Below, in pieces: positions 31,244-40,385 of a DNA stretch of 52,991 nt; the first letter of the stretch is position 1; the number at the start of each line of letters is the position of its first letter. The position numbers were made by a program, and so were the translations under genes. The notes beneath the pieces were generated by a model, which did no database searches, had not been told where the DNA came from, and saw only the letters and a list, made by a program, of their open reading frames with translations. Origin of the DNA: Denitromonas iodatirespirans (GTDB lineage Bacteria; Pseudomonadota; Gammaproteobacteria; Burkholderiales; Rhodocyclaceae); assembly GCF_018524365.1 (NCBI RefSeq), contig NZ_JAEKFT010000031.1, positions 1 through 52,991 of the forward strand, given 5' to 3'.

Positions 31244-32989
31244 TCATGAATGGTTGCGCAGCGGATGGGTGCGGTTGTCGCGGGCGCGGTCGAGCAGCAT
31301 GCGCGCCGCCTCGTCCGGCACGCCGAGCTGGGCCAGTGCACCGGCGGCCAGCTGCAGGCTGGATTCGAGGGTTTCGGGGATCACCACATTGGCGCCCGCC
31401 TTGCGCAACGCCAGTGCATGCTTTTCGTCGCGCGCGCGCGCCAGCACATGGATGTCGGGCGCGATCTTGCGCAGGCCGTGCACGGCATGGATGGCCGGGG
31501 CGGTCTGGTCCATGGTCAGGATCACGGCGCCGGCGCGGTCCAGGTGCAGCCGGCGCAGCATCTCCGGATTGCTGGCATCGCCGAACACCACCGGCAGGCC
31601 GCGCGCCCGGTAGCGGGCCACCAGTGCCGGGTCGCTCTCGATGGCGCAGTAGGCCACGCCCAGGTCGGTCAGCAGCTCGCCCACCAGCTGGCCGACCCGG
31701 CCGTAGCCGGCCAAGATGACATGGTTGTGCAAGGTGTCGACATCGCTCACCTGGGTGGCATCGGCCCGCTGGCCGCTGCGCCGGTCGATGGCGTTGCCGA
31801 CGGCCTGGCCGATGCGGGCGATCAGCGGCGTGGCCAGCATGCTCAGCCCGACCACCAGCAGCATGAACTGCGCCACGTCGCGCGGCAGCAGCTCGTAGCT
31901 CAGGGCCATGCCGATGACGATGAAGGCGAACTCCCCGCCCGCGCCGAGCAGCAGCCCGCCCTCGACCGCGCGGCCGGTCGACAGGCCGAAGCCGCGGAAC
32001 AGCACGGCGATGACCGCGCCCTTGATCAGCACCAGGCCGATCACCGACAGCGGCAGCCACAGCGGCCGGCTGATCAGCTCCGCCAGGTCGATGCCCATGC
32101 CCACTGACATGAAGAACAAGCCCATCAGCAAGCCCTTGAACGGCTCGATGGTGACTTCGACCGCGTGGCGGAATTCGGTCTCGGCAATGATCAGCCCGGC
32201 CAGCAGCGCACCCATCGCCATCGACAGCCCGGCCGCCCAGGTCAGCGCCGCCACGCCGAGCGAGACCAGCAGCGTCAGCGCCATGAAGGTGTCGGACTGC
32301 TGGTTGGCCGCCAGATGGTGGAACACCGGCTGCACCAGGCGTCGGCCGACCAGATAGATGGCGCCGATGGTGACTACGCCTTTCATGGCGGCCTGCCCCA
32401 TCTGCAGCGCAAAGCTGCCGTCGCCATGCTGGCCGAGCAGGCCGACCAGCACCAGCAGCGGCACCACCGCCAGATCCTGGAACAGCAGCACCGAGAAGCT
32501 CGCCTGGCCGAGCGGCGTGCCGAGGTCGCGGCGCAGGGTGAGCAGCTGCATCACCACCGCGGTGGAAGAGAAAGCCAGCACCAGGCCAAGGATCACCGAG
32601 GCTTCGGCCGGGTTGCCGAAGGCATGGGCCAGCCCGCCGATGATCACCGCCGACAGGCCCACCTGCAGCGCGCCCACGCCAAACACCCAGCGCCGCAGCG
32701 CCCACAGGCGATCCACCGACATTTCCAGGCCGATCATGAACATCAGGAAGATGACGCCCAGTTCGGCAAACACCGACACGTCTTCGACACGGGCGAAGGT
32801 CAGGTGCGAGAGCCAGGGCCATTGCTCGACCAGCCGGCCCAGGCCGTAGGGGCCGACCAGCGTGCCCATCGCCAGAAACCCCAGCACCGGGTTGATGCTG
32901 CGCCGCTGAAGCAGCGGGATCAGCACGCCCGACAGGCACAAAAAAAGAATCAGCTCGCGCAGATGCGGCAAGCCTTCGTGGGCAGACAT
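31244..32989 (-). CDS. CPA2-family monovalent cation:proton antiporter (KefB/C-like)
   Basis: The 581-residue product starts at the ATG at 32989. It has about 12-13 membrane segments, including LGVIFLMFMIGLEMSVDRLW and FSSTAVVMQLL, typical of Kef-type antiporters. A cytoplasmic TrkA-N/RCK domain follows (HVILAGYGRVGQLVGELLTD, then FGDASNPEML). Kef systems release potassium in exchange for protons, often gated by glutathione adducts or nucleotides bound to the RCK domain. No KefF/G-type ancillary gene is adjacent. It is divergent from prsT. Confidence 0.85.
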   Translation of the reverse strand: MSAHEGLPHLRELILFLCLSGVLIPLLQRRSINPVLGFLAMGTLVGPYGLGRLVEQWPWLSHLTFARVEDVSVFAELGVIFLMFMIGLEMSVDRLWALRRWVFGVGALQVGLSAVIIGGLAHAFGNPAEASVILGLVLAFSSTAVVMQLLTLRRDLGTPLGQASFSVLLFQDLAVVPLLVLVGLLGQHGDGSFALQMGQAAMKGVVTIGAIYLVGRRLVQPVFHHLAANQQSDTFMALTLLVSLGVAALTWAAGLSMAMGALLAGLIIAETEFRHAVEVTIEPFKGLLMGLFFMSVGMGIDLAELISRPLWLPLSVIGLVLIKGAVIAVLFRGFGLSTGRAVEGGLLLGAGGEFAFIVIGMALSYELLPRDVAQFMLLVVGLSMLATPLIARIGQAVGNAIDRRSGQRADATQVSDVDTLHNHVILAGYGRVGQLVGELLTDLGVAYCAIESDPALVARYRARGLPVVFGDASNPEMLRRLHLDRAGAVILTMDQTAPAIHAVHGLRKIAPDIHVLARARDEKHALALRKAGANVVIPETLESSLQLAAGALAQLGVPDEAARMLLDRARDNRTHPLRNHS

Positions 32990-33182
32990 GAGTGGACGGG
33001 CTCCTCGACGCTCTGCCGGCAGTCTACCGGAAATCCCCGCCCCGACTGGGCCTCGGCGATGCCGTCCGGCGCGCTCCCGCAATGGATCTGTCCCGCTGCC
33101 AAAAGATGTCACAGTGTTCCCGCGAGCCGCCCCTCTATACTCGCGCAATGACACATTCTTCCGACCACACTCTGGGGGCCGT

Positions 33183-35990
33183 ATGACAAACGCCTCTTGC
33201 GCGGTGCGCCTGCGTCGCGCGTTCGCCATCCTGGCCTTCGCCGTTTCCCTGCCTGCGCTGGCCGACGCCGGCAAGGCAGCCGCCTTCTACGAAGACGGTC
33301 TGTCGCGCTTCGAGAAGGGCGACATGGCCGGTGCCGTCATCCAGCTCAAGAACGCGCTGCAGCAGAACCCCAAGATGCTGTCCGCCCATCTGCTGCTCGG
33401 CCGGGCCCTGCTCGAGCAGACCGAGTTGCCGGCGGCCGAGGCGGCCTTCAACGAAGCACTCAAACTGGGCGTCAGTCCGACGGAAGTCGCCGTGCCGCGC
33501 GGGCAGCTGCTGATGGCGCTGGGGCGCACCAAAGACCTGCTGCGCGACATCCAACCCGACGGGCTGAGTGGTGCCGCCCGCATCGAAGTGCTGACGCTGC
33601 GCGCCTCGGCGCTGGCCGACGAAGGCGATGGCAAAGCGGCCAGCCGTGCCTTCGAGGCGGCCATCGCGGCCGATCCGTCTGCGCTGCGCCCCTACTTGTC
33701 TTGGGTGCCCTTCCTGCTCCAGCGCGGAGAAATGACCGCCGCGCGCGATGCGGTTGCACGAGCGGTCGCGCTGGCGCCGAAGGACGCCCGGGCGTGGAAC
33801 CTCAGCGCTTCGTTGCGTCATGTCCAGGGCGACCTGGACGGCGCCCTGGCCGACTACAGCCGCGCGCTGCAGCTGGAACCGGCGCATATCGACGCCCGGG
33901 TAGGACGCGCGTCCTTGTTGGTGGACGTCAAGCGGGACGCCGAAGCCGCCAAGGACCTCGACTATCTGGCCGAGCATGCCCGCTCGGAACCCCGCTCGGC
34001 CTATCTGCGGGCGGTGCTGGCCGGGCGGCGCGGCGATGCCGACACGGTGCAGAAATCGCTCAGCGAAGTGGCGCGTATCGTCGATACGCTGCCGCCCGAA
34101 TACGTCAATGCCCGCGAACAGTTGTTGATGTTGGGCGCGCTGTCGCATCACGGCCTGGGGGCCCGCGAGAAAGCCAAGGGCCTGCTCGACGGCCTGATCT
34201 CGCGCTACCCGAGAAATCTGGGCGCGCGCAAGTTGCTCGCCAGTATTTACATCGACGAGGGCGACAGCGCACGGACGCTGACCACCGTCGAGCCGGTGCT
34301 GAGGGTGCGCCCGGACGACCCCCAGGCACTGTTGCTGATGGGGCGGGCGCATCTGGTGAGCAAGCGCTACTCGCGCGCGACCCACTACCTCGAACGGGCG
34401 GCCGAGGCCATGCAGGGCGATGCCCAGGTGCAGGCCGCGCTGGGCTACAGCCTGCTTGGCGGCGGCCAGGCCGACGCCGGCATCGCCAGCCTCGAAAAGG
34501 CGTTCGCCACCAATCCGCGCGACGGCGCGGTGGGCATGGTGCTGACCTCGCTGTACATGCGCCGGGGCGAGGCCGACAAGGCCATGGCCGTGGCCGAGGC
34601 GCTGGTCAAGCAGCGCCCGGACGATTTGTCGGCGCTCAATCTGCTCGGTGCGATCCGTGCCGCCAATGGCGATGTCGCCGGCGCCCGTGCTGCCTACGAA
34701 CAGGTCTTGCAGCGCGATCCGGCCTTCGTGCCGGCCTCGCTCAATCTGGCGCGGGTGGATGCGGAAGAAGGCAAGCCCGACATGGCGCGTCGGCGTCTGA
34801 TGGCCGTGGTCGACATCCGCAAGGACGACGAGCGGGTGATGTACGAACTCGGCTTGCTGGCGCGACGCCAGGGTGACCTGGCCAGCGCCATCGACTGGCT
34901 GCGCAAGGCCGCCGCCAAACAGCCGGACGACCCCCGGGCGGCGCTGGCGCTGGTCGAGTTGCTGTCCGCCACGCGCCAGCCGGCCGTGGCGCTGACGGCC
35001 GCCAAGGAAGTCGGGCTGCGCCACCCCGGCAATTTGCGGGTGCAGGCGGTGCTCGGCCAGGCCTACTTGGCCGCCGGCGACGCCACGGCTGCCCGCCAGA
35101 CCTTTCGGGATATGACGCGTTTGGCCGAGTTTGACCCCGACGCACAGATCCGCATCGGTCAGCTGCAACTGGAGGCGGGCTATCCCGACGATGCCGCCTA
35201 CAACATCCAGAAAGCACTGACCGCCGTGAAGGACTACCCGCCGGCGCTGTCGCTGGCGGTCGATGTGGCGCTGGCCCGCGCCGATCTCGCGGCCGCGCGA
35301 GCGGCGTTGTCCGACTTGCGCAAGGTCGAGCCGGAGGGCAGCGCCGTGGCCACCCACGAGGCGGCGATCGCCTTGGCGAGCGGCGATGTGACTCGCGCCG
35401 TCGAGGCCTCGCGGCGCGTCTATCAGCGTTGGCCGGGCTCGCAAAGCGCGCTCGCGCTGGCGCGGGCGCAATTCGTCGGCAAGGATCCGGGCGGCGCGAT
35501 CGAGGTCTTGCAAAATGAGCTCAAGCGGGCGCCCAGCGGCGACGTGCGCCGTGCCCTGGCGGAGTTGCTCATGCAGCGGGGCAGCTGGCGCGAGGCGCGC
35601 CGCCACTACGAAGTCCTGCTGGCCGGCAACGGCGCCAACATCGACTTGCTCAACAACTATGCGCTGGTGCTGCTGGCACTCAAGGATCCGGCGGCCATCA
35701 CCCAGGCAGAAAAGGCCCGCGCGCTGGCACCGCAGGATCCGCTGGTGACCGACACCCTTGGCTGGATCAAGCTGCAGACCGGCGATACCGAGGGCGCGCT
35801 CGGCCTGTTGCGCGACGCGCGATTGCGCGCACCGCAGAATCCAGAGATCCGCTACCACCTCGCCGAAGCCCTGCACCGGAGCGGGCGCACGGCCGAAGCC
35901 AAACAGGAGCTGGACGCCGCGCTGGACGGAAATGTCGCGTTCGCCGGCGCCGACGCGGCGCGGCAGTTGCGCGGCAAGATCGGCCGCTGA
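33183..35990 (+). CDS. prsT: PEP-CTERM system TPR-repeat protein PrsT
   Basis: The 935-residue product starts at the ATG at 33183. Residues 1 to about 27 form a signal peptide ending ALADA; I see no lipobox cysteine. The rest is a long series of tetratricopeptide repeats, for example AAAFYEDGLSRFEKGDMAGA and LLNNYALVLLALKDPAAITQ. Length and start fit the PrsT family that accompanies exosortase/PEP-CTERM systems and exopolysaccharide loci. In Zoogloea-like floc formers prsT lies near sigma-54-controlled PEP-CTERM genes, as here. It probably acts in the periplasm in assembly or export of the extracellular polysaccharide or its proteins. Confidence 0.85.
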   Translation: MTNASCAVRLRRAFAILAFAVSLPALADAGKAAAFYEDGLSRFEKGDMAGAVIQLKNALQQNPKMLSAHLLLGRALLEQTELPAAEAAFNEALKLGVSPTEVAVPRGQLLMALGRTKDLLRDIQPDGLSGAARIEVLTLRASALADEGDGKAASRAFEAAIAADPSALRPYLSWVPFLLQRGEMTAARDAVARAVALAPKDARAWNLSASLRHVQGDLDGALADYSRALQLEPAHIDARVGRASLLVDVKRDAEAAKDLDYLAEHARSEPRSAYLRAVLAGRRGDADTVQKSLSEVARIVDTLPPEYVNAREQLLMLGALSHHGLGAREKAKGLLDGLISRYPRNLGARKLLASIYIDEGDSARTLTTVEPVLRVRPDDPQALLLMGRAHLVSKRYSRATHYLERAAEAMQGDAQVQAALGYSLLGGGQADAGIASLEKAFATNPRDGAVGMVLTSLYMRRGEADKAMAVAEALVKQRPDDLSALNLLGAIRAANGDVAGARAAYEQVLQRDPAFVPASLNLARVDAEEGKPDMARRRLMAVVDIRKDDERVMYELGLLARRQGDLASAIDWLRKAAAKQPDDPRAALALVELLSATRQPAVALTAAKEVGLRHPGNLRVQAVLGQAYLAAGDATAARQTFRDMTRLAEFDPDAQIRIGQLQLEAGYPDDAAYNIQKALTAVKDYPPALSLAVDVALARADLAAARAALSDLRKVEPEGSAVATHEAAIALASGDVTRAVEASRRVYQRWPGSQSALALARAQFVGKDPGGAIEVLQNELKRAPSGDVRRALAELLMQRGSWREARRHYEVLLAGNGANIDLLNNYALVLLALKDPAAITQAEKARALAPQDPLVTDTLGWIKLQTGDTEGALGLLRDARLRAPQNPEIRYHLAEALHRSGRTAEAKQELDAALDGNVAFAGADAARQLRGKIGR

Positions 35991-36073
35991 GGCACTGTCG
36001 GGAAATCTGACGCTTTTTTTTGAATCGTCGCTGGCTGATTTTCAAGCGGTTGATTAATAATGGATATTTAAAG

Positions 36074-36089
36074 TGGCATGTGGATTGCT
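36074..36089 (+). promoter_or_regulatory. Sigma-54 promoter of the second PEP-CTERM gene
   Basis: TGGCATGTGGATTGCT differs from TGGCACG-N4-TTGCW at one defined position, with GG (36075-36076) and GC (36087-36088) correctly spaced. It is the best sigma-54 site in the window. Transcription should start near 36100, about 30 bases before the ATG. RpoN and the PrsK/PrsR system are known to control PEP-CTERM genes in Zoogloea. Confidence 0.85.
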
Positions 36090-36128
36090 TTGAAAGCTTC
36101 GACCACAGTATCCAGCAGGGAGAATGAG

Positions 36129-36920
36129 ATGAAGAAAACGATCTGGAGGCAGGCGCTGATCGCCGCAGGGCTGATGATCGCCATGCCGGCGATGGCTGCA
36201 ACGGCATGGACTTTTGCCGGGGGCAGCAACAGCAGCAACACCTACGGGAACGTGCGCACCTATTCGAGCGACGGCGTACAGGTGCAGGCCACGGCCTGGG
36301 CCAACACCGGCGGCTCGTCCAACACCTTGCTGGAAAACGCCTATCTCGGCTCCTATACCGGCGGCCTTGGCGTTGGCAACCGCGACGCCGACAACGGGCA
36401 AGACCCGGGAGAAGGCACCAATCCGGAACACGCCATCGACAACGACGATCGTTACGACTCGGTGCTCCTGTCCTTCAGCCAGGCCGTGAATCTGACCGCG
36501 GTCCAGAACGGCTGGTACAGCAACGACTCCGATCTGTCCGTGCTGGCCTATATCGGCGCCGGCACCCCGACCCTGGCCGGCACCACCTACGCCGACATGG
36601 TGTCGGGCGGCTGGGTGAACATCGCCAGCCTGTCGAACCCGGGCACTGGTCTGGCCTCGACCGGCTCGTCGGTGTATTCCTCCTACTGGCTGGTGGGCGC
36701 CTTCAACCCGACCTTCGACAGCGGCAACGCAAACTGGGCGATGGGCAAGGACTACGCCAAGCTCTATGCCGTGAAGGGCTCGATCTGCACCGCATCGGGT
36801 GGCGCCAATGGGGGTGTATGTGGTGGTACGCCGGGCACCGGTGTGCCGGAACCTGGTTCCTTGGCGCTGGCAGGTCTGGGCCTGCTCGGTGTCATCGGAC
36901 TGCGTCGCCGTCGTAAGTAA
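36129..36920 (+). CDS. PEP-CTERM sorting-domain protein downstream of prsT
   Basis: The 263-residue product starts at MKKTIWRQALIAAGLMIAMP (ATG at 36129, after CAGGGAGAATGAG). The signal peptide ends near residue 24. The mature part, rich in Ser, Asn and Gly, has TAWTFAGGSNSSNTYGN and an exosortase-dependent surface protein appearance (LLSFSQAVNLTAVQNGWYS). The C-terminus shows VPEPGSLALAGLGLLGVIGL followed by RRRRK, a textbook PEP-CTERM signal. Its position next to prsT and its sigma-54 promoter match the floc-forming PEP-CTERM gene type known from Zoogloea. It is probably anchored to or released with the exopolysaccharide. Confidence 0.9.
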   Translation: MKKTIWRQALIAAGLMIAMPAMAATAWTFAGGSNSSNTYGNVRTYSSDGVQVQATAWANTGGSSNTLLENAYLGSYTGGLGVGNRDADNGQDPGEGTNPEHAIDNDDRYDSVLLSFSQAVNLTAVQNGWYSNDSDLSVLAYIGAGTPTLAGTTYADMVSGGWVNIASLSNPGTGLASTGSSVYSSYWLVGAFNPTFDSGNANWAMGKDYAKLYAVKGSICTASGGANGGVCGGTPGTGVPEPGSLALAGLGLLGVIGLRRRRK

Positions 36921-36946
36921 TCTGGCGATTCAACTCCGTCCTTTGA

Positions 36947-36970
36947 ACGGCGCCCTCGGGCGCCGTCTTT
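36947..36970 (+). terminator. Terminator of the PEP-CTERM gene
   Basis: ACGGCGCCC (36947-36955) pairs with GGGCGCCGT (36958-36966), followed by CTTTG. About 225 further bases up to the ABC exporter gene contain nothing I can identify. Confidence 0.8.
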
Positions 36971-37195
36971 GTTTCATGGGCCAGGAAAATCGGCCTCAAT
37001 GATCCGTCTTGCACGCCGTGCGCGCACGGTGGGGCTTTCGTGAGCGCATTGCCTGGCTTGGCAGGGATGGCGCGGCAATGGCTCTGGTGCGGAGCGGAAG
37101 GGCGATGCGACAGCGCAGGCGGGCTTTGCCCGTGCCGGCCGCCTCGCGTGCTGCGAGGGTCGGCGGGGCGGCGCGAGGTCCGCGGGGCCGGCTCC

Positions 37196-39010
37196 CTACG
37201 CGCGCGGGCCGGACTCGTCCGCTTCCTGCTGCTGCAGGCGCCACATCTGCGCGTAGGCGCCGTTGGCTGCCAGCAGACTGTGATGGCGACCGCGCTCGAC
37301 GATGTGGCCCTGGTCGAGCACCAGGATTTCGTCGGCATGGGCGATGGTCGACAGGCGGTGGGCGATGATCAGCGCGGTGCGGCCGCGGGCGGCCAGATCG
37401 ATCTGCGCCTGGATGGCCTTTTCGGTGCGTGAGTCGAGCACCGAGGTGGCCTCGTCGAAGATCAGGATCGCCGGGTCCTTGAGCAGCGCACGGGCGATGG
37501 CCACACGTTGTTTCTCGCCGCCGGAGAGTTTGAGGCCGCGCTCGCCGACCCGGGCCTCGTAGCCGTCGGGCAGGCGGCCGATGAAGTCGGTGAGCTGGGC
37601 GGCCGCGGCGGCATGGTCGATCAGGCCGTCTGCCGCCTCGGGGCGACCATACTGGATGTTGTAGCGCAAGGTGTCGTTGAACAGCACGGTGTCCTGCGGC
37701 ACGATGCCGATCGCCTGACGCAGGCTGTCTTGCTGCAAGTCGCGGATGTCGATGCCATTGACCGTGATGCGTCCGCCGGTTACGTCGTAGAAGCGGAACA
37801 GCAAGCGGGCGATGGTCGATTTGCCCGAGCCGGAGTGGCCGACCACGGCCACCGTCTTGCCGGCCGGGATCTCGAAGTCCACATCGAAGAGGATCGGGCG
37901 CGCCGGATCGTAGGCGAAGCTGACATGCTCGAAGCGCACCGTGGCGTTGTCGGCCGAGAGGCTGCCGGCATCGGGCTTGTCGGCGATCTCGCGCGGCTGG
38001 CCGAGCAGGCCGAACATGCGCTCGATGTCGGTCAGCGCCTGGCGGATCTCGCGGTAGATCACGCCGAGGAAGTTGAGCGGGATGTAAAGCTGCAGCATAT
38101 AGGCGTTGACCAGCACGATGTCGCCGATCGTCATGCTGCCCTCGACGACGCGGACGGAGGCCAGCCACAACATGGTGGTGACGGCAACGGCGATGATCGC
38201 CGCCTGGCCGATGTTCAGCCCCGACAGCGACAGCTGGTTCTTGATCTGCGCGTCGGCCCATTGATGCAGCTGCTCGTCGTAGCGGCGCGCTTCGAATTCC
38301 TCGTTGTTGAAATACTTGACCGTCTCGAAGTTGAGCAGGCTGTCGATGGCGCGGGCATTGGCGGCCGAATCGAGCTCGTTCGCCTTGCGTCGCAGGGCGG
38401 TGCGCCAGTTGGTGATCTTGACCGTGAAGACGATGTACAGCGTGAGCGCGATGGCGGTGATGATCGAGAAGATCGCATCGTAGTTCACATAGAGGATGCC
38501 GATCACCAGCCCGACCTCGACCAGCGTCGGCAGGATGCTGTAAAGCGTGTAGCTGATCAGCGAGCCGATCGAGCGGGTGCCGCGCTCGATGTCGCGGGTC
38601 AGCCCGCCGGTCTGGCGCTCCAGGTGAAAGCGCAGCGACAGCGCATGCAGGTGGCGAAACACCTGCAGCGAGATGTTGCGCACCGCCTGCTGCGTCACGC
38701 GGGCGAAGATCAGCTCGCGCAGCTCGGTGAGCATCGAGGTCATGAAGCGCAGCACGCCGTAGGCCACCACCAGCGCGGCGGGCACCACGATCAAGGCCTG
38801 CTGCGGGGTGATCGTCATGGCATCGACCATGTGCTTGAAGACGATCGGCACGCCCACGTTGGCCACCTTGGCGCCGAGCAGACAGGCCAGCGCGAAGAAC
38901 ACCCGGCCCTTGTAGCTCCACAGGTAGGGGATCAGCGTCTTGATGGTCTTCAGGTCGTGACGCTCGCCGGTGGCCGGCGCCGGCAGGGCGCCCTGCGAAT
39001 GTCGTCGCAT
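37196..39010 (-). CDS. Atm1/HMT1-type ABC exporter (fused membrane and ATPase domains)
   Basis: The 604-residue product starts at the ATG at 39010. The N-terminal six-helix exporter domain (about residues 25-320) has YFNNEEFEARRYDEQL, typical of the Atm1 group. The ATPase domain has Walker A GHSGSGKST, signature LSGGEKQ, Walker B ILIFDEATSVLD and the H-loop IAHRLST. Atm1-type exporters move glutathione-linked sulfur or metal compounds out of the cytoplasm. It is the last gene of a two-gene unit, 5 bases after the LysE-family gene. Confidence 0.9.
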   Translation of the reverse strand: MRRHSQGALPAPATGERHDLKTIKTLIPYLWSYKGRVFFALACLLGAKVANVGVPIVFKHMVDAMTITPQQALIVVPAALVVAYGVLRFMTSMLTELRELIFARVTQQAVRNISLQVFRHLHALSLRFHLERQTGGLTRDIERGTRSIGSLISYTLYSILPTLVEVGLVIGILYVNYDAIFSIITAIALTLYIVFTVKITNWRTALRRKANELDSAANARAIDSLLNFETVKYFNNEEFEARRYDEQLHQWADAQIKNQLSLSGLNIGQAAIIAVAVTTMLWLASVRVVEGSMTIGDIVLVNAYMLQLYIPLNFLGVIYREIRQALTDIERMFGLLGQPREIADKPDAGSLSADNATVRFEHVSFAYDPARPILFDVDFEIPAGKTVAVVGHSGSGKSTIARLLFRFYDVTGGRITVNGIDIRDLQQDSLRQAIGIVPQDTVLFNDTLRYNIQYGRPEAADGLIDHAAAAAQLTDFIGRLPDGYEARVGERGLKLSGGEKQRVAIARALLKDPAILIFDEATSVLDSRTEKAIQAQIDLAARGRTALIIAHRLSTIAHADEILVLDQGHIVERGRHHSLLAANGAYAQMWRLQQQEADESGPRA

Positions 39011-39015
39011 GCGGC

Positions 39016-39651
39016 TCAGCCTTGGGTGTCGTCGAGCACCAGGCGCAGCGCCAGGCCGATGAAAATGACGCCGGCCACGCGGTCGAGCCAGGGGGCCACG
39101 CCGGGGCGGCGCTGCAGCAGCCGACCGATGCTGCCGGCCAGATAGGCCACGGTGCCGAAGACCACCACCGTCTGCATCATGAACACCAGGCCGAGCACCA
39201 GCATCTGCAGCGTGGAGCTGCCGGCCTCGGCATGCACGAATTGCGGCATGAAGGCGAGGAAGAACAGACCGACTTTCGGGTTGATGGCGTTGGCGATGAA
39301 GCCGCGGCCGACATCCTTGCGCCACGGGCGGGGTGCTGCGGTCTGGGCGTCGACGGCCAGTTGGCCGCTGCTGCGGATCGCCTGCAGGCCGAGCCAGGCC
39401 AGGTAGGCGGCGCCCGCCAGCTTGAGCGCGGTGAAGGCCGCCGGCGAGGCGGCCAGTGCGGCGCTGACCCCGAGCGTGGCCCACAGCACATGGGTGAAAC
39501 AGCCCAGCGCACAGCCCACGGCAATGCCGAAGCCGGCCATGCGGCCGCGGGCCAGGCTCTGGCCGAGCACCATCAGGTTGTCGGGGCCGGGGGCGAAGGT
39601 GATGATCAGGGCGATGCCAAGGAAGGCGAGGAGGGTATCGGGGCTGGGCAT
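39016..39651 (-). CDS. LysE/RhtB-family amino-acid exporter
   Basis: The 211-residue product has six membrane segments and the family signature near the N-terminus, IITFAPGPDNLMVLGQSLAR. The loop GFIANAINPKVGLFFLAFMP is also typical. It exports amino acids or homoserine-lactone-like compounds; the substrate is not evident. It is probably co-transcribed with the ABC exporter gene that starts 5 bases downstream. Confidence 0.85.
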   Translation of the reverse strand: MPSPDTLLAFLGIALIITFAPGPDNLMVLGQSLARGRMAGFGIAVGCALGCFTHVLWATLGVSAALAASPAAFTALKLAGAAYLAWLGLQAIRSSGQLAVDAQTAAPRPWRKDVGRGFIANAINPKVGLFFLAFMPQFVHAEAGSSTLQMLVLGLVFMMQTVVVFGTVAYLAGSIGRLLQRRPGVAPWLDRVAGVIFIGLALRLVLDDTQG

Positions 39652-39755
39652 GGCGCGAAGCTCGTGGTGGCCGAAGATCGGCCAGTGTACCGGGCTGCCG
39701 GGCCGGCGTCATGCATGCTACCGTGCCATCGGGCGTGGCGACGGGAGCGGACCGG

Positions 39756-40385
39756 ATGGCGCATCGGAGCGAAACTTTCGAATGGACCCTGGTGGCCGGC
39801 GTCTTGCTGGCGCTGGCGGCCTCAGGCATCGCGCCGCATGACCGGCTGACCTGGTGGATGGAGGTCTTGCCGGTGCTGATCGCCTTGCCGGTGCTGCTGG
39901 CGACCCACCGCCGTTTCCCGCTCAGCCGCCTGGTGCTGGCATTGATCGCGCTGCATGCGCTGGTGCTGATCCTCGGCGCCACCTACACCTATGCGCGGGT
40001 GCCGCTGGGCTTCTGGTTGCAGGAGGCCTTCGATCTGGCGCGCAACCCCTATGATCGCATCGGCCATTTCGTGCAGGGTTTCGTGCCGGCCATGATCGCG
40101 CGCGAACTGTTGATCCGGCTGCAGGTGTTGCGCCGGCCGCGCTGGCTGTTCTTTCTGGTGTGCTGCATCTGCCTGGCGATTTCGGCCGCCTACGAGCTGA
40201 TCGAATGGCTGGCGGCGGTCGTCATGGGCGGGCAGGCCGAGGATTTTCTCGGCACCCAGGGCGATGTGTGGGACACCCAGTCGGACATGGCCTTGGCCTT
40301 GCTCGGCGCCGCGCTCGCGCAGTTGCTGCTGGGCCGCTGGCACGACCGCAGGTTGGCCGCTCAGGCCGCTGCCGAGGGGCGCTGA
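39756..40385 (+). CDS. YjdF-like (DUF2238) inner-membrane protein
   Basis: The 209-residue product starts at the ATG at 39756 after CGGGAGCGG. It has about six membrane segments. GATYTYARVPLGFWLQEAFD, NPYDRIGHFVQGFVPAMIAR and YELIEWLAAVV are characteristic of DUF2238 proteins such as E. coli YjdF. Function is unknown. Its end overlaps the convergent sensor kinase gene by 25 bases. Confidence 0.8.
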   Translation: MAHRSETFEWTLVAGVLLALAASGIAPHDRLTWWMEVLPVLIALPVLLATHRRFPLSRLVLALIALHALVLILGATYTYARVPLGFWLQEAFDLARNPYDRIGHFVQGFVPAMIARELLIRLQVLRRPRWLFFLVCCICLAISAAYELIEWLAAVVMGGQAEDFLGTQGDVWDTQSDMALALLGAALAQLLLGRWHDRRLAAQAAAEGR

